NCBI GenBank assembly: GCA_021555075.1
Contig: JAKGBX010000003.1
Location: 248,001 to 312,000 of the forward strand
DNA: 64,000 nucleotides
Direction: 5' to 3'
From: Rhodobacteraceae bacterium LMO-JJ12
Lineage (GTDB): Bacteria; Pseudomonadota; Alphaproteobacteria; Rhodobacterales; Rhodobacteraceae
Position numbers and translations under genes: made by a program
Shown: positions 1 to 8,430 of the stretch, in pieces
How positions within the stretch are numbered: position 1 is the stretch's first letter
Layout: each line of letters starts with the position of its first letter
Notes under the pieces: generated by a model
What the model was told of the DNA's origin: nothing
What the model saw: only the letters and a program-made list of their open reading frames with translations
Databases searched by the model: none

Positions 1-262
1 AGAATCGGCTCATAACTGCCGTTCGCTGCGGTTGAATGCGCTACGTGCTGCCGAACGTCTGCTTTCTCATACGGTGAGCCCATATTTCGCAACTGCGGCG
101 AAGCTCTGCTTCCCGCCCTTAGTCCCGATCGACGCGAACGGTCCGCATCGGACATTGAGCAGCGCATCCAACGCTGCAGTGCGGCTTCCCAGAAGCCGTC
201 GTTCGCTGATTGACGCCGTTGGACGCAATCCAACGGAACACGAAACTCGACCAATCTGTAAA

Positions 263-1333
263 TCAGTATCGCCTGTGGGCCCGCAGTACTACTCCAACAG
301 GCGCTCCATCATCTGGGTTCAGGGCAACGACGACACGGGTCTTCGGTTCTTTCAGTATTTTGACGGCATCCAAGAATGATGAACCTGCTGGCATTGTCCG
401 AAAGCCGTCCGCGACTGCAGGACTATCCAAGATGTCGGAGATGGTGTGGTCATCCAAATCGATCATGCCATCCAATTCCGACGCTTTGTTTGTCATATAA
501 AGCGCCAGTTGCTGGTGCGTGATTGCTCCCAAGACGACGTCATTCTCCACGCAAACGAATGCTGCGCATGTTTGGGCCTCTTCCCTCGCAAGGCTAACCA
601 GCTTGGATGTCTGATCGACGACCTCAAACCTGTGATCAGCTCTGCTCGCCAAGGTAACGGGCGCGGATCCCTCCAGATTTGGCCGGGAACGCATCACAAT
701 ACTTACGGTTGAATGATGCCGCATCCAGTTGGCCGTGACTTCGCATCGAAGTTCCACCAGTTTGATGATTTTCGAATGCAGGTCAGGGACGTTCATATCC
801 AGAATAGGCTCATGATGCGCGACCCTGTTTCTCAGGCGGTTGATCTCTCTCACAAGAATCTGGATCTCATGCCGCCCCTCACGGTGGGCAAGCCCCGGAA
901 ACGCGATATTAGCCTTGGTTCGCCAAATGCTTGCGTACTCGTTGCGAAATAGGTTGGACCAGAAGTCAAAGGTGAGTTCCGCGATCACTTTGCCGCGCTC
1001 GTTTGAGCGCGCTCTTTGCATTGCCTTATCCAAGGCGCCCAGGCTTTCTGGCGTCAGAACGGTATCGCGAAAGTTGGCATTTTGATGCCAAGCAGCCCCA
1101 AAAAGCTGCAGCAGGACGCCGTCCACAGCATTGCGCAGAGTCACTTCCGCCACGCTAAGCGGGAAAAGGAACGATTTCGCAAGCCTTGCGTTGTATAGAT
1201 ATAGGGCGAACGCGAAAGCCTCATCTCCACTGGCTTTCGCGAGGTAGGTGGCGAATCTTGGCTCAGAAAGCGACTCTTTGAGTGAAGCGATCGTCGCCGC
1301 ATCGTACGGGTATGGAACTTGACTCTCAGCCAT
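263..1333 (-). CDS. Abi/HEPN-like protein with C-terminal CBS-type domain
   Basis: The protein is about 356 aa. I chose the ATG at 1333 because residues from there (MAESQVPYPYD) look like a real N-terminus, while the longer reading frame begins in low-complexity sequence. Residues 1-200 resemble the Abi_2/Abi-like family. They include an R-N-x3-H motif (R168, N169, H173), the RNase signature of HEPN folds, followed by HEP. From about residue 230 the sequence changes to a CBS-like pair of strands and helices (VVLGAITHQQ near the middle, VVVALNPDDGAPVGVVLR at the end). CBS domains usually bind adenine nucleotides, so a ligand-gated RNase is a reasonable inference, not shown. It sits alone in a mobile-remnant region. 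No strong ribosome-binding site is visible. The Abi call is fairly sure; the CBS call is moderate. Confidence 0.7.
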   Translation of the reverse strand: MAESQVPYPYDAATIASLKESLSEPRFATYLAKASGDEAFAFALYLYNARLAKSFLFPLSVAEVTLRNAVDGVLLQLFGAAWHQNANFRDTVLTPESLGALDKAMQRARSNERGKVIAELTFDFWSNLFRNEYASIWRTKANIAFPGLAHREGRHEIQILVREINRLRNRVAHHEPILDMNVPDLHSKIIKLVELRCEVTANWMRHHSTVSIVMRSRPNLEGSAPVTLASRADHRFEVVDQTSKLVSLAREEAQTCAAFVCVENDVVLGAITHQQLALYMTNKASELDGMIDLDDHTISDILDSPAVADGFRTMPAGSSFLDAVKILKEPKTRVVVALNPDDGAPVGVVLRAHRRY

Positions 1334-1615
1334 CGCGGCGGTACATACCCTTTCAGAGCAGTCGAACTGGCCCCACTGGCTCTTGCTACGCGCCGTCGAC
1401 ATCAGATTGGAACACCAGGTCGGGCAAGTCCCCACCTGGTGTTTCTCTTTTGACGGGATTACCCCCTGAATTCAACCACTTTGGTTTGCGAATGGTGGTG
1501 TAGGAAGTGCCCCTTCCGCTCGCTCAAGAGATGCCGCCAAGTCATACAACATTGGTGATCACGAGCGCCCCATCCACCTGACAAGCGCGCTTGTGAACAG
1601 ACTTCCATTCGGATG

Positions 1616-2473
1616 TTAGTATCGCATGCGCCTACGGATCATCGCCTCATTGTCGTGCCACTCCGCCTCAGCGATGTACTTGCGAACCATCTCACGCAGG
1701 ATTCTCGCCATGCGTGGATGCTCGATCTCGCAAGCTTTAGCCCAGCCCTCGTACTGATCCGCCAACTCTCGCTCTTGCGCTTCGCCTTCACCTCGCCAAG
1801 TCGCACCGCGAGCATTGTATCGCCCGATTGTGATGCCGCGCTCAATCTCGACGCTATACAGATCATTGACAGCCTCCCGTACAGGTTCACAAGTCCATGA
1901 TCCATCGTCTGCCAAAGGAGTGTGTGCGAGGATTTCCCCGATCTGATAATCAAGCATGGCGCGATGACCTGTTGGCTCACTAATGCGCCTTGCCTCGATA
2001 ATCCATTCCTTCAGTTTCTCAGCCTGGATGACACCGTGTTCATCAACCCCAGGCACTGAAGAAAGTGCATCAATAAAGGTGTTCGCGTTTCTGGCGGCCG
2101 TCCTTCGCTCATCGGAAGGTTCAACATCCCTGGGTTCATTCTTTCCCCTGTAGGCCATGCGAATGGCCTCGCAGAAAAGAGACGGGTTGTCGTTTACCTC
2201 GGCCTCAAGGTTAGGAATACGCCCCCTATCAAACCTGAAGACCTCCAGATACAAGAACTCGAGACTCGCCATCCTCTCACGACTAATTGTGCCGCGCGAA
2301 TTGAGGATCTTGAACACCTCCTCAATGGAATGTCGATCCATCGAGGATGCTCCCCGCTCAGCTTCATCGCTTCGGGGAAGAGCCTGTAGGATTTCGTAGA
2401 GCTGTTCGGACTCGATACTTTTCAGGTCCAGATGGACAAATTGCAGCGCCGTTACCCGGTCAGATTTCACCAC
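1616..2473 (-). pseudogene. C-terminal fragment of a large uncharacterised protein
   Basis: The 285-residue frame ends with a long conserved tail: RIPNLEAEV, WTCEPVREAV, YNARGATWRGEGE and MARILREM. I recognise this as the C-terminus of a bacterial protein family of roughly 1,200-1,300 residues of unknown function, often found in accessory islands. The rest of that protein is absent: the frame hits a stop about 55 bases upstream of 2473. This is therefore most likely a truncated relic, although the remaining piece is undamaged and could be translated from the GTG near 2473. It lies on the same strand as the Abi-like gene and beside a tRNA gene, typical of an eroded genomic island. Family recognition is from memory and should be checked by a protein search. 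Confidence 0.55.
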
Positions 2474-2653
2474 AGAGCGCGACCCAGGTAGTTCGAGGAT
2501 CGCACCGCTTCGTTGCGCGCTCTATTGCCAAACACCTCGGAATTTCACGGTAATACTGGCAAACATATACAATTGTGCGAATGTGTAGTAAGCGATCGAT
2601 AGAGCACGTTTTTCTCCTTGTTTCTCTGGCGCTATCTCTCTAAACGGGTCGGC

Positions 2654-2743
2654 GGAGACGTGGCCGAGTGGTCGAAGGCGCTCCCCTGCTAAGGGAGTAG
2701 GCCCGGAAGGGTCTCGTGGGTTCGAATCCCATCGTCTCCGCCA
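2654..2743 (+). tRNA. tRNA-Ser (anticodon GCT)
   Basis: This is a 90-base tRNA with an encoded CCA end. The acceptor stem GGAGACG (2654-2660) pairs with CGTCTCC (2733-2739), followed by discriminator G and CCA. The anticodon stem CTCCC/GGGAG encloses the loop CTGCTAA, giving anticodon GCT for AGC/AGT serine codons. A long variable arm follows, as expected for tRNA-Ser, and the T-loop reads TTCGAAT. Relics of a defence-type island and an integrase lie on either side, so the gene may have served as an integration target. Confidence 0.97.
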
Positions 2744-3023
2744 CTTGCCCTTGAAAAACTGTTCTCCCGATCCGGCTGCAGCTGGATTTTTCCGTTGTTT
2801 TAAAGGGTTATGCGGGATTGGCTGAACACCGACCTTTGTGCCAAGAGGCCCAAAGCGTTCTCTACAGGCTGGTATTCTCCGGACCTGATGACTTCGCCGA
2901 TTTGGTGAGTGGCTTGTAAGTATATGATATTTATTATATTTTCTGGCGGCTCGAACGCTACTTCGACGCCAGTCTCATTCGGCCAGATGGAATTGAAATC
3001 GAAACTCTTGGAAATATCTGTAG
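2744..3023. other. Gene-poor stretch after the tRNA
   Basis: I see no convincing gene or structured element between the tRNA and the integrase tail. Local base composition is uneven, with an A/T-rich patch near 2920-2940, which fits a scar left by an excised or decayed element. Confidence 0.4.
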
Positions 3024-3173
3024 AGGCATAGCTTAGCCGAAATCTATCGCAAAACTGTCAACCTTCGTGCAGTTCAACTGTTGCTCGACCATACCAAAGT
3101 CGACAGCACAGAGCGCTACTATGGCGTTGAACTCGATGATGCGCTGAGCATCGCCAAGAAGATCAACATTTAG
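3024..3173 (+). pseudogene. Tyrosine recombinase (integrase) C-terminal remnant
   Basis: Only the last 50 or so codons remain, starting just after an in-frame TAG. The translation contains LAEIYRKTVNLRAVQLLLDH, then TKVDSTERYYGVELDDAL. This is the C-terminal signature of phage-type integrases, including the LLLxHTxVxST-RY box that carries the catalytic His and Tyr. The Arg-containing N-terminal catalytic half is missing, so it cannot be active. It lies 280 bases downstream of tRNA-Ser and supports past integration at this site. Confidence 0.7.
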
Positions 3174-3406
3174 TCGGTAATGGGCAAACGGCTTGGTAGC
3201 GTGCGCTTTCCAAGACCCGACATGTCGCCATAGACTGCTGGTGACGGCGAAGTTCGCTCACTGGTCATTTCCTGTAGGTCGATAAGCGTTCACAATGCCT
3301 GTCATCTCATTTTGTCCATTCTAATAAACCGCACAGTCCAAGACATTGCATGGGCGGTCCGGCAATGATTGTTGATCATTCAGTTCCATGAAAAGGGAAT
3401 GTTCAA
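3174..3406. other. Non-coding spacer before the exported-protein cluster
   Basis: No gene is recognised here. The segment presumably holds the promoter of the gene starting at 3407, and an A/G-rich ribosome-binding site (AAGGGA) lies about 8 bases before that start. No clear sigma-70 boxes were identified by eye. Confidence 0.4.
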
Positions 3407-3907
3407 ATGAAAGCTATTCTGACAAGACGTGTTTTGTTGACTTCGATTGCAGCCAGCGCGGTGGTCTTCGGTGCGAGAGGGGCCTTGGCCGCAGATCCGA
3501 AAGAAACCGGGAAGCAGGTTTACCAGATTTATGTGGACTCGATGGTGCAAACCAATGCCGCACTGGCCGGATCGCCTGAGCCGTCCGCGGAATTGGGCGC
3601 ACGACTCGACGCGATCAAGGAGGCTTCGGTGACCAAATTGGTTGCGTTGGGGCATGACATCGCCGCGATGAGTGAGGCCGACCGCGCAGAGGTCGAAAGG
3701 ACAGTGAGGATGTCAGTATCGGGAATTGACCGTAATCCCGACACCAAGAACGTTTACGCGGATTACCAAGCGGTCTGGAAAGCCTATGTCAGCGGCGATC
3801 AGGACTTCTTTGGCAAGATCAAGTCCCTGAACATCCTGACGCAATATGCCTTTTTTGACCTGCTGCGCAAACAGGCGCCGGATGAGGCTGATCGGCTCGG
3901 TGTTTAA
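3407..3907 (+). CDS. Exported helical protein of unknown function
   Basis: The 166-aa product has a clear signal peptide: MKAILTRR, a hydrophobic core, then a cleavage-like ALA-A near residue 29. The mature part is about 138 aa, charged, rich in Ala/Asp/Glu and probably mostly helical, with no Cys. I do not recognise a family. An AAGGGA ribosome-binding site supports the ATG at 3407. The 3' end overlaps by 26 bases the start of the next, stop-interrupted gene (ATG 3882), suggesting one operon. Being exported and first in a run of small secreted proteins, it may act in the periplasm with its neighbours. Function unknown. Confidence 0.75.
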   Translation: MKAILTRRVLLTSIAASAVVFGARGALAADPKETGKQVYQIYVDSMVQTNAALAGSPEPSAELGARLDAIKEASVTKLVALGHDIAAMSEADRAEVERTVRMSVSGIDRNPDTKNVYADYQAVWKAYVSGDQDFFGKIKSLNILTQYAFFDLLRKQAPDEADRLGV

Positions 3908-4463
3908 GTCCCTGTTGAACCGCAGCAGCGCGGTTGGCGCGTTGATCCCAGGCGTATTATGGTTGCTGGTCACAGGTTCTGCCACCGCCGACATTCTGTA
4001 GGGTATCGTCCCGCAGCCACCCACGGACGGGGCATGTTGGCAACGCGAATATGACAACGATCATCTCTCCCGCCATCCTCGCCAAAAGGTGACTGAACTG
4101 CGATTCTTGATACAACCTTTTCAGGGTCGCTATGACTTCACCATCGACATTGCCACGCGCGAACGTGCGGGCGTGGTAACCGGGTCTTGCAGCAACGGTC
4201 CAACTGGAACATCCATTTGCACCCTGTCCTGTGGTGGCGGTGACGTGATCCTGCAACGTTCCGGGGGCGATGGTGCGATCTTGCTGGAAATTGGCGCGTC
4301 AGGCGCTTTGCAGGTCAACGCACGATGCAAGGGCAGCGGTGGCGCTGTCCCGTTTTTGATTGAGGCCGAACCGGATGATAAGCTGTTTTTGCTCCACCCG
4401 ACACCTACGCGCACCTGTACGGTACAGCCTTTCAAACCCTATCTTGACCATCGCGGAGATTGA
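3882..4463 (+). pseudogene. Exported Cys-containing protein with in-frame stop; paralogue of next gene
   Basis: Reading from the ATG at 3882 gives a signal-peptide-like start (MRLIGSVFKSLLNRSS, then a hydrophobic run ending TGSATADIL) and a TAG at 3999-4001. The same frame then stays open to 4463. After the stop it matches the downstream gene: GACWQREYDNDHLSRHPRQK here and AACWQRSYSDAHLAKHPRQK there, and later EAEPDDKLFLLHP against SAEPDDKLFQVHP. The TAG follows directly after the predicted cleavage region, so the full gene (about 193 codons, against 171 in the paralogue) appears to be inactivated by one nonsense codon. The GTG at 4089 could allow internal initiation, but the product would lack export. 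Amber read-through is possible but unsupported. Confidence 0.7.
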
Positions 4464-4468
4464 GGAAC

Positions 4469-4981
4469 ATGCAGATCACCATATTTAAAGCTGCCGCCAT
4501 AGCTGCGATTTTGTCGATGTCCAATCCGGCCAATGCAGAAACCCTGAATGACATGCTTCCGCAGCGCGCGGGCGATGCTGCCTGTTGGCAACGGAGCTAT
4601 TCCGACGCCCATCTGGCCAAACATCCCCGGCAGAAGGTTACTGCCGTGCTTCTTGGCCTCGCCCATTACGTGAAGGAGCATCAGGAGGCGGATGAGAAAA
4701 GCTATTCGTTCTCGATCCACTTCACCACCCGCGAGCGTGAAGGCTCGGCTGGTGGGCTGTGTTCCCAAGAGAGCCCGGAACAGGTGGGATGCGGAGGAGA
4801 TTGCGACAGCGGCGCTTTGACGATCCGCAAATCCAGAACCGAAGGCGCACTGTTGGTGGAATTGGTATTCGGCGGAATGACGTTGACGGATTGCGAGGAC
4901 GAGACGCCCTACTATCTGTCGGCCGAACCGGATGATAAACTGTTTCAGGTTCACCCGGCCACCTGTCCAGCAGATTGGTGA
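4469..4981 (+). CDS. Exported Cys-rich protein of unknown function
   Basis: The start is the ATG at 4469, behind a GAGGA ribosome-binding site. The 170-aa product begins with a signal peptide (MQITIFKAAAIAAILSMS, then NPANA). The mature part has several Cys residues (AACWQ, GLCSQ, GCGGDCD, TDCED, PATCP) that probably form disulfides, and a C-terminal SAEPDDKLFQVHP motif shared with the broken gene just upstream. The spacing fits an operon with 3407 and 5000. No known family is recognised. The pair looks like a tandem duplication in which only this copy is intact. Confidence 0.75.
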   Translation: MQITIFKAAAIAAILSMSNPANAETLNDMLPQRAGDAACWQRSYSDAHLAKHPRQKVTAVLLGLAHYVKEHQEADEKSYSFSIHFTTREREGSAGGLCSQESPEQVGCGGDCDSGALTIRKSRTEGALLVELVFGGMTLTDCEDETPYYLSAEPDDKLFQVHPATCPADW

Positions 4982-4999
4982 TACGGACGATACCCCGAA

Positions 5000-5431
5000 A
5001 TGACAACGACACCAAACAGCCGCATGTGGCAGGTTTTTTCCGGCCCGGACGAGTTAGAATCCCTGCCGGACGACGACCACGCTTCACCGTGGAGCTTTCC
5101 GTCGCAGGTACGCATTCCGATGGAGCATTGGGAAGCGATCATGGCCTTTGCCCGAGGTTTTGACCCGATACCGGCCGCCCTGCTTGAGCGTGCGTCCATT
5201 CTCGATGGAGAATTCCTCGGTGCTGCGGGTGAGGCGCGGTTCGTGGCATTTCTCGAAACGCTGGCAACGGCGGTTTTGGATGCCGATCCACTGACGCCCG
5301 AAGAGGTCGACCCCGCTGTCATACCGGAACCGATGCCAAACACGTCACACGCGGAGATGTTGCGCGATATCGTCCATCTTGTTCACCGCTCGCAGTCGCT
5401 TGGCATGCCGTTCGACAGTTGGGTTGATTGA
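5000..5431 (+). CDS. Cytoplasmic protein of unknown function
   Basis: This 143-aa acidic protein (many Asp/Glu and Pro) has no signal peptide, unlike its neighbours. Recognisable traits are an N-terminal WQVFSGPDELESLPDDD stretch, a central helical segment around ALLERASILDGEFLGAAGE, and a C-terminal SHAEMLRDIVHLVHRSQ helix. It begins 18 bases after the preceding stop, so it is probably co-transcribed. It may be an intracellular partner for the exported products, but no family or motif gives a function. Confidence 0.6.
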   Translation: MTTTPNSRMWQVFSGPDELESLPDDDHASPWSFPSQVRIPMEHWEAIMAFARGFDPIPAALLERASILDGEFLGAAGEARFVAFLETLATAVLDADPLTPEEVDPAVIPEPMPNTSHAEMLRDIVHLVHRSQSLGMPFDSWVD

Positions 5432-5446
5432 ACTTTTGCGACTTGA

Positions 5447-6118
5447 CTACGGCGCTTCGAACTCAAGCCGAATGTCGCGGGCAGTGCCATCCGGTGCCGC
5501 GAGCAACAAAAGGAAATCACCGCCAAGCGGGATAAGGTTCGCCGTAAACTTCTCTTTCGCGCCAGGGAGGACTTCGGTTCTCAGATAGCCCTTGAGGACC
5601 AATCCCTCTTCGGGCGGTTCCTGACCACGAACAGGCTTGTCCACCAGTACGGCGGCCAGATTCCACAGATCGACATCGACGCGACTGTAAATCTCCAGCC
5701 GACCTTCGCCCGAACTCGCGGTTCCGGTGACTTTTATGTCTCTGCCGTAATAGGTTGTGTTGTTGGTACGGGCCAGTTTCAGGCGGAAGCGTCCTTTGAT
5801 CTCGCCAATTGTAATCGTGCCGCCGACGCTGGAGGAATCGCCAAAAAGTCCGCTGGAAAAGCTGGTGGACAGATGGGATGAAACATCGCGGGCGCGGCCA
5901 TCTCTGCCCGGCACGGTTTCGACGAAACCATCCTCCAGGTACTTCTCTTTGAAGGCAAGCGCCTGACACCACTGACGGGCATGGGACTCCATCCGGTCAT
6001 TATTGTTGAAATCCCTGCAATCGGGACGGGTCGCAGCAGTGGCCGCAGAACATGCCAGCAGACCTGCCAGAAATGCACGCGCAAACAGCTTCTTCGTCGG
6101 ACGTGTGATAGGGATCAT
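5447..6118 (-). CDS. Exported protein of unknown function
   Basis: I place the start at the ATG at 6118. It follows an AGGA site and begins a good signal peptide (MIPITRPTKKLFARAFLAGL, then ACSAATAA). The mature part, about 195 aa, starts with a DCRDFNNNDRMESHARQWC region in which two Cys could pair. It continues as a beta-rich segment (GTITIGEIKGRFRLKLART, LEIYSRVDVDLWNLAAVLVD, GYLRTEVLPGAKEKFTANLI) that could bind a ligand or lipid. It runs opposite to the upstream block and convergent with the gene ending at 5431. No family recognised. Confidence 0.7.
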   Translation of the reverse strand: MIPITRPTKKLFARAFLAGLLACSAATAATRPDCRDFNNNDRMESHARQWCQALAFKEKYLEDGFVETVPGRDGRARDVSSHLSTSFSSGLFGDSSSVGGTITIGEIKGRFRLKLARTNNTTYYGRDIKVTGTASSGEGRLEIYSRVDVDLWNLAAVLVDKPVRGQEPPEEGLVLKGYLRTEVLPGAKEKFTANLIPLGGDFLLLLAAPDGTARDIRLEFEAP

Positions 6119-6150
6119 GTCCTGTGTCCACCAATACCCGGTCTTGTGCT

Positions 6151-6453
6151 TCAGATCTTGCCACACCTGGATCTGTCCGATTCCTCTTCTTTCCAGACTT
6201 CTTTGATCATCCGGCATTTTCCGGGGTTGTCAGGGAACATATCGGAGGGGGTCATGTAGCTCCAGGCGGTGCAACCTTCGCCCGCATTGTCCTTGCAGGC
6301 TGTTTCGCATTCTGCGGCTGTTTTAGTGTCAAACATCGGTCCGATTGCGGACGCAGGGGTGTAGGAACAATGCGGGTATGTATCCGCGTCATCGGCAAGG
6401 GCCGGGGCAGCAAGGGCGCAAAAAAGGATTGTTGTGAGGGGGCGTTTCATCAT
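6151..6453 (-). CDS. Small secreted Cys-rich protein, PAN/Apple-like
   Basis: The 100-aa product has a short signal peptide (MMKRPLTTILFCALAAPALA) and six Cys in the mature part: HCSY, ECETAC, EGCTAW, KCRMI and RCGKI. The C-x3-C...GCTAWSYM...GKCRMI spacing resembles PAN/Apple-type modules, which bind proteins or carbohydrates outside the cell. That resemblance is my reading and is unproven. A GGAGAG ribosome-binding site precedes the start. The gene lies 32 bases before the exported-protein gene that starts at 6118 on the same strand, so they likely form a two-gene unit. Confidence 0.7.
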   Translation of the reverse strand: MMKRPLTTILFCALAAPALADDADTYPHCSYTPASAIGPMFDTKTAAECETACKDNAGEGCTAWSYMTPSDMFPDNPGKCRMIKEVWKEEESDRSRCGKI

Positions 6454-6745
6454 GAAATCTCTCCGTAATAACTATCGGTTGGTGTGAAATGGAGTTTTTC
6501 AAACGGCTCCATACCCGACAGCGTAGTCAATTGTTTTTCCCCGGGCTTGGACTCAGCGCTTTGACGGCTTGTCGAAAACGCGACACCGCTCGTCTGTCAC
6601 GGGCTTGTCGCGTTCTGTCCAAGCGGCAAAACTGATCAGTCCAAGACGGAAATTAGCGCCTTGGGCATGCTGAACAGCATGTGCAGAGGTTCGCGTTCAA
6701 GCACATATGAACCACAAATTTTTGATAACGAAGGGATTTCTCGTC
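6454..6745. other. Divergent promoter region
   Basis: This 292-base region separates two divergent groups of exported-protein genes and must contain promoters in both directions. I see no convincing operator or RNA structure. An AAGGGA site at 6731-6736 serves the rightward gene. Confidence 0.4.
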
Positions 6746-7006
6746 ATGGCTACATTCTTCAAACTTGGCACAGGAGCGTTCGCGCTTTTCGCCCTTACGA
6801 CGCAGGTAATGGCGCAGGATTCCGCAGTCGCTGATGCGATGATAGCCGAAGGGGCACCCGCCGCGATGGCGAACTGTATGGTCGAACAGCTTGGCGATGA
6901 CGCTGAACGCCTGTTTACAGCCAGCGACGACGAACTGACCGAAGATGACACCGCAACGCTAGTCGCCGCGTTGGAGGCCTGTAGCGACGTCGATCCGGGC
7001 GAATAG
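6746..7006 (+). CDS. Small exported acidic protein of unknown function
   Basis: The ATG at 6746 is preferred over one at 6707 because AAGGGA lies about nine bases before it and the product then starts with a normal signal peptide (MATFFKLGTGAFALFALTTQ, cleaved after VMA). The mature part is only about 63 aa, very acidic, with two Cys (ANCMVEQ and EACSD) that could form one disulfide. An Asp/Glu-rich helix (DDAERLFTASDDELTEDDTA) dominates. The next gene starts 11 bases later, so the two are probably co-transcribed. Function unknown. Confidence 0.65.
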   Translation: MATFFKLGTGAFALFALTTQVMAQDSAVADAMIAEGAPAAMANCMVEQLGDDAERLFTASDDELTEDDTATLVAALEACSDVDPGE

Positions 7007-7017
7007 GAGGTAGGGTC

Positions 7018-7758
7018 ATGGCCAAAAGTTTCATGTGGCTTTGTCTTGCCCTTGCAGGATTGTGCGCCGCGCCAACCCATGCACAGAACGCCGTCTTTGC
7101 ACCCGATGAATTGCTTGCCCGTTACATGCATTGGCAAGATCAACAGGTGACCATTGCGGCCTATCCTGCGCTTTTCATGTCGCCGGGGGATTGGAAGACC
7201 AAGAGCATGGAATTTGGCGCAAATCCGATAGCGCAGGACCCGGCCATGGTGGTTTGCGAAAGCCTGACGCCGCCGGATGGGGACCGGATTACCAGTGCCG
7301 ATCTGGTCATTTTGCGCGGCAGGTTCGTGCGACGCAAACCGGCCTGGTCGGCCGAGGTGCCGGATCAGATCGCGCTGGCCGACTGCGTGATTCTTGCCGT
7401 TGGTGGCGCGATTCCGCAGCTGGGCGATCCTTGGACAATCACCACCACCCCGGTGGCGATTGCAGCGCTGCATGAGGCGGTGTTTGATCTTGTGGGCAAG
7501 ACCGTCCGCGTCCGGGGGTTTTACTGGGGCAGTACATGGTCGGCTGCCAGCGACGAATCCCGCCATGACATCCAGCAAACCGCAGCGTTTCTTGGCCCCA
7601 AACCCATCGGCTGTTTTCAAAACGGCAAGGTCGATGCACCGCAATCGGTTCAGGACAACCGCGAGAACACGGTGATCGAAGGCAAGGTCGCCTTGACCGC
7701 TCACAGCCGACCTGACCGTGTTGATCTTCACAATTGCCGTTTTATTCTGTCTGATTAA
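7018..7758 (+). CDS. Exported protein of unknown function
   Basis: An AGGAGG ribosome-binding site precedes the ATG. The 246-aa product has a signal peptide (MAKSFMWLCLALAGLCAAP, cleaved after THAQ or nearby). The remainder looks beta-rich, with repeated short blocks such as VILRGRFVRRKP, GKTVRVRGFYWGST and NTVIEGKVALTAH. The [I/V]-x-G-x-[V/F] patterns resemble OB-fold strands as in exported DUF-type proteins. This is a shape impression only. It is followed 21 bases later by a DUF1176-like gene on the same strand. Confidence 0.65.
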   Translation: MAKSFMWLCLALAGLCAAPTHAQNAVFAPDELLARYMHWQDQQVTIAAYPALFMSPGDWKTKSMEFGANPIAQDPAMVVCESLTPPDGDRITSADLVILRGRFVRRKPAWSAEVPDQIALADCVILAVGGAIPQLGDPWTITTTPVAIAALHEAVFDLVGKTVRVRGFYWGSTWSAASDESRHDIQQTAAFLGPKPIGCFQNGKVDAPQSVQDNRENTVIEGKVALTAHSRPDRVDLHNCRFILSD

Positions 7759-7779
7759 AGGAAGGCGGAAAGTTCTGAT

Positions 7780-8430
7780 ATGCCCGGATCATTTTCCCAC
7801 ACCGCACAACGTGTTCTCATCTGCCTTGGCCTGTCTTGTTCTGCGTGGCTGAATGCCGCCAGCGCACAGGATATCTCAAGCGCCTCCTTCGGGGACTGGC
7901 ACACTTTTTGTGACAAGGAAAATATATGTGACGCCTACACCTATTCGGGCTGGGAATCGTCACAAAACCCCAGTTCTGGCGATGTGTTCGCATTGCGAAG
8001 GCTGCCCACTGGCGGGGGGTGGTTGATGTCGATCGCCTTTGACGAGGTGGAACCCAAGCTGACGCTCGGCTTGTCAGCCAGTGTGATCCGCTATGGCCAT
8101 CATGATCAAACGCCGGTTCCCGAGTTTCAGCAGAGTGGGCTTTCGTTGCGTGGCGTGCGAATTGGGAACGGACTTGCAGGCAATCACCAATTGTATCTTT
8201 CGGGCTCCAGCGCGGAAACAGTGATGGCGCGGCTGCGCCTTGGGGATATTCTGGATTTCGAATTTGGCGGTTGCCGCGATGAATTCCTGTATACCGGGTT
8301 TTCACTGGCCGGCATTACCGCCGCCCTCGCCTGGATTGATGAGGTGCAGGGGCTGCCGTCGGGAAGTGTCAAAATTGCCCGCATCGCCCCCGGTACGCAA
8401 AAGGGGCCGACCTCGAATTGCGGAGAATGA
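7780..8430 (+). CDS. DUF1176-like exported protein
   Basis: The 216-aa product has a signal peptide ending near NAASAQ. Two features match DUF1176, a proteobacterial family of exported proteins of unknown role: an N-terminal FGDWHTFCDKENICDAYTY block with paired Cys, and a C-terminal FSLAGITAALAWIDEVQGL segment, where family members carry a similar S-L-x-G-x-x-A-A-L stretch followed by a D-E-x-Q-G motif. It is shorter than typical members (about 340 aa). An AAGGAAGGCGG stretch 9-19 bases upstream is a usable ribosome-binding site. Its stop codon overlaps the next start (ATGA), implying translational coupling. Confidence 0.65.
   Translation: MPGSFSHTAQRVLICLGLSCSAWLNAASAQDISSASFGDWHTFCDKENICDAYTYSGWESSQNPSSGDVFALRRLPTGGGWLMSIAFDEVEPKLTLGLSASVIRYGHHDQTPVPEFQQSGLSLRGVRIGNGLAGNHQLYLSGSSAETVMARLRLGDILDFEFGGCRDEFLYTGFSLAGITAALAWIDEVQGLPSGSVKIARIAPGTQKGPTSNCGE

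Noticed and set aside
6697-7731. Minus-strand frame of about 344 codons across two exported-protein genes
   Set aside because: The plus-strand genes have signal peptides and ribosome-binding sites; the minus frame has no start signal or motif.
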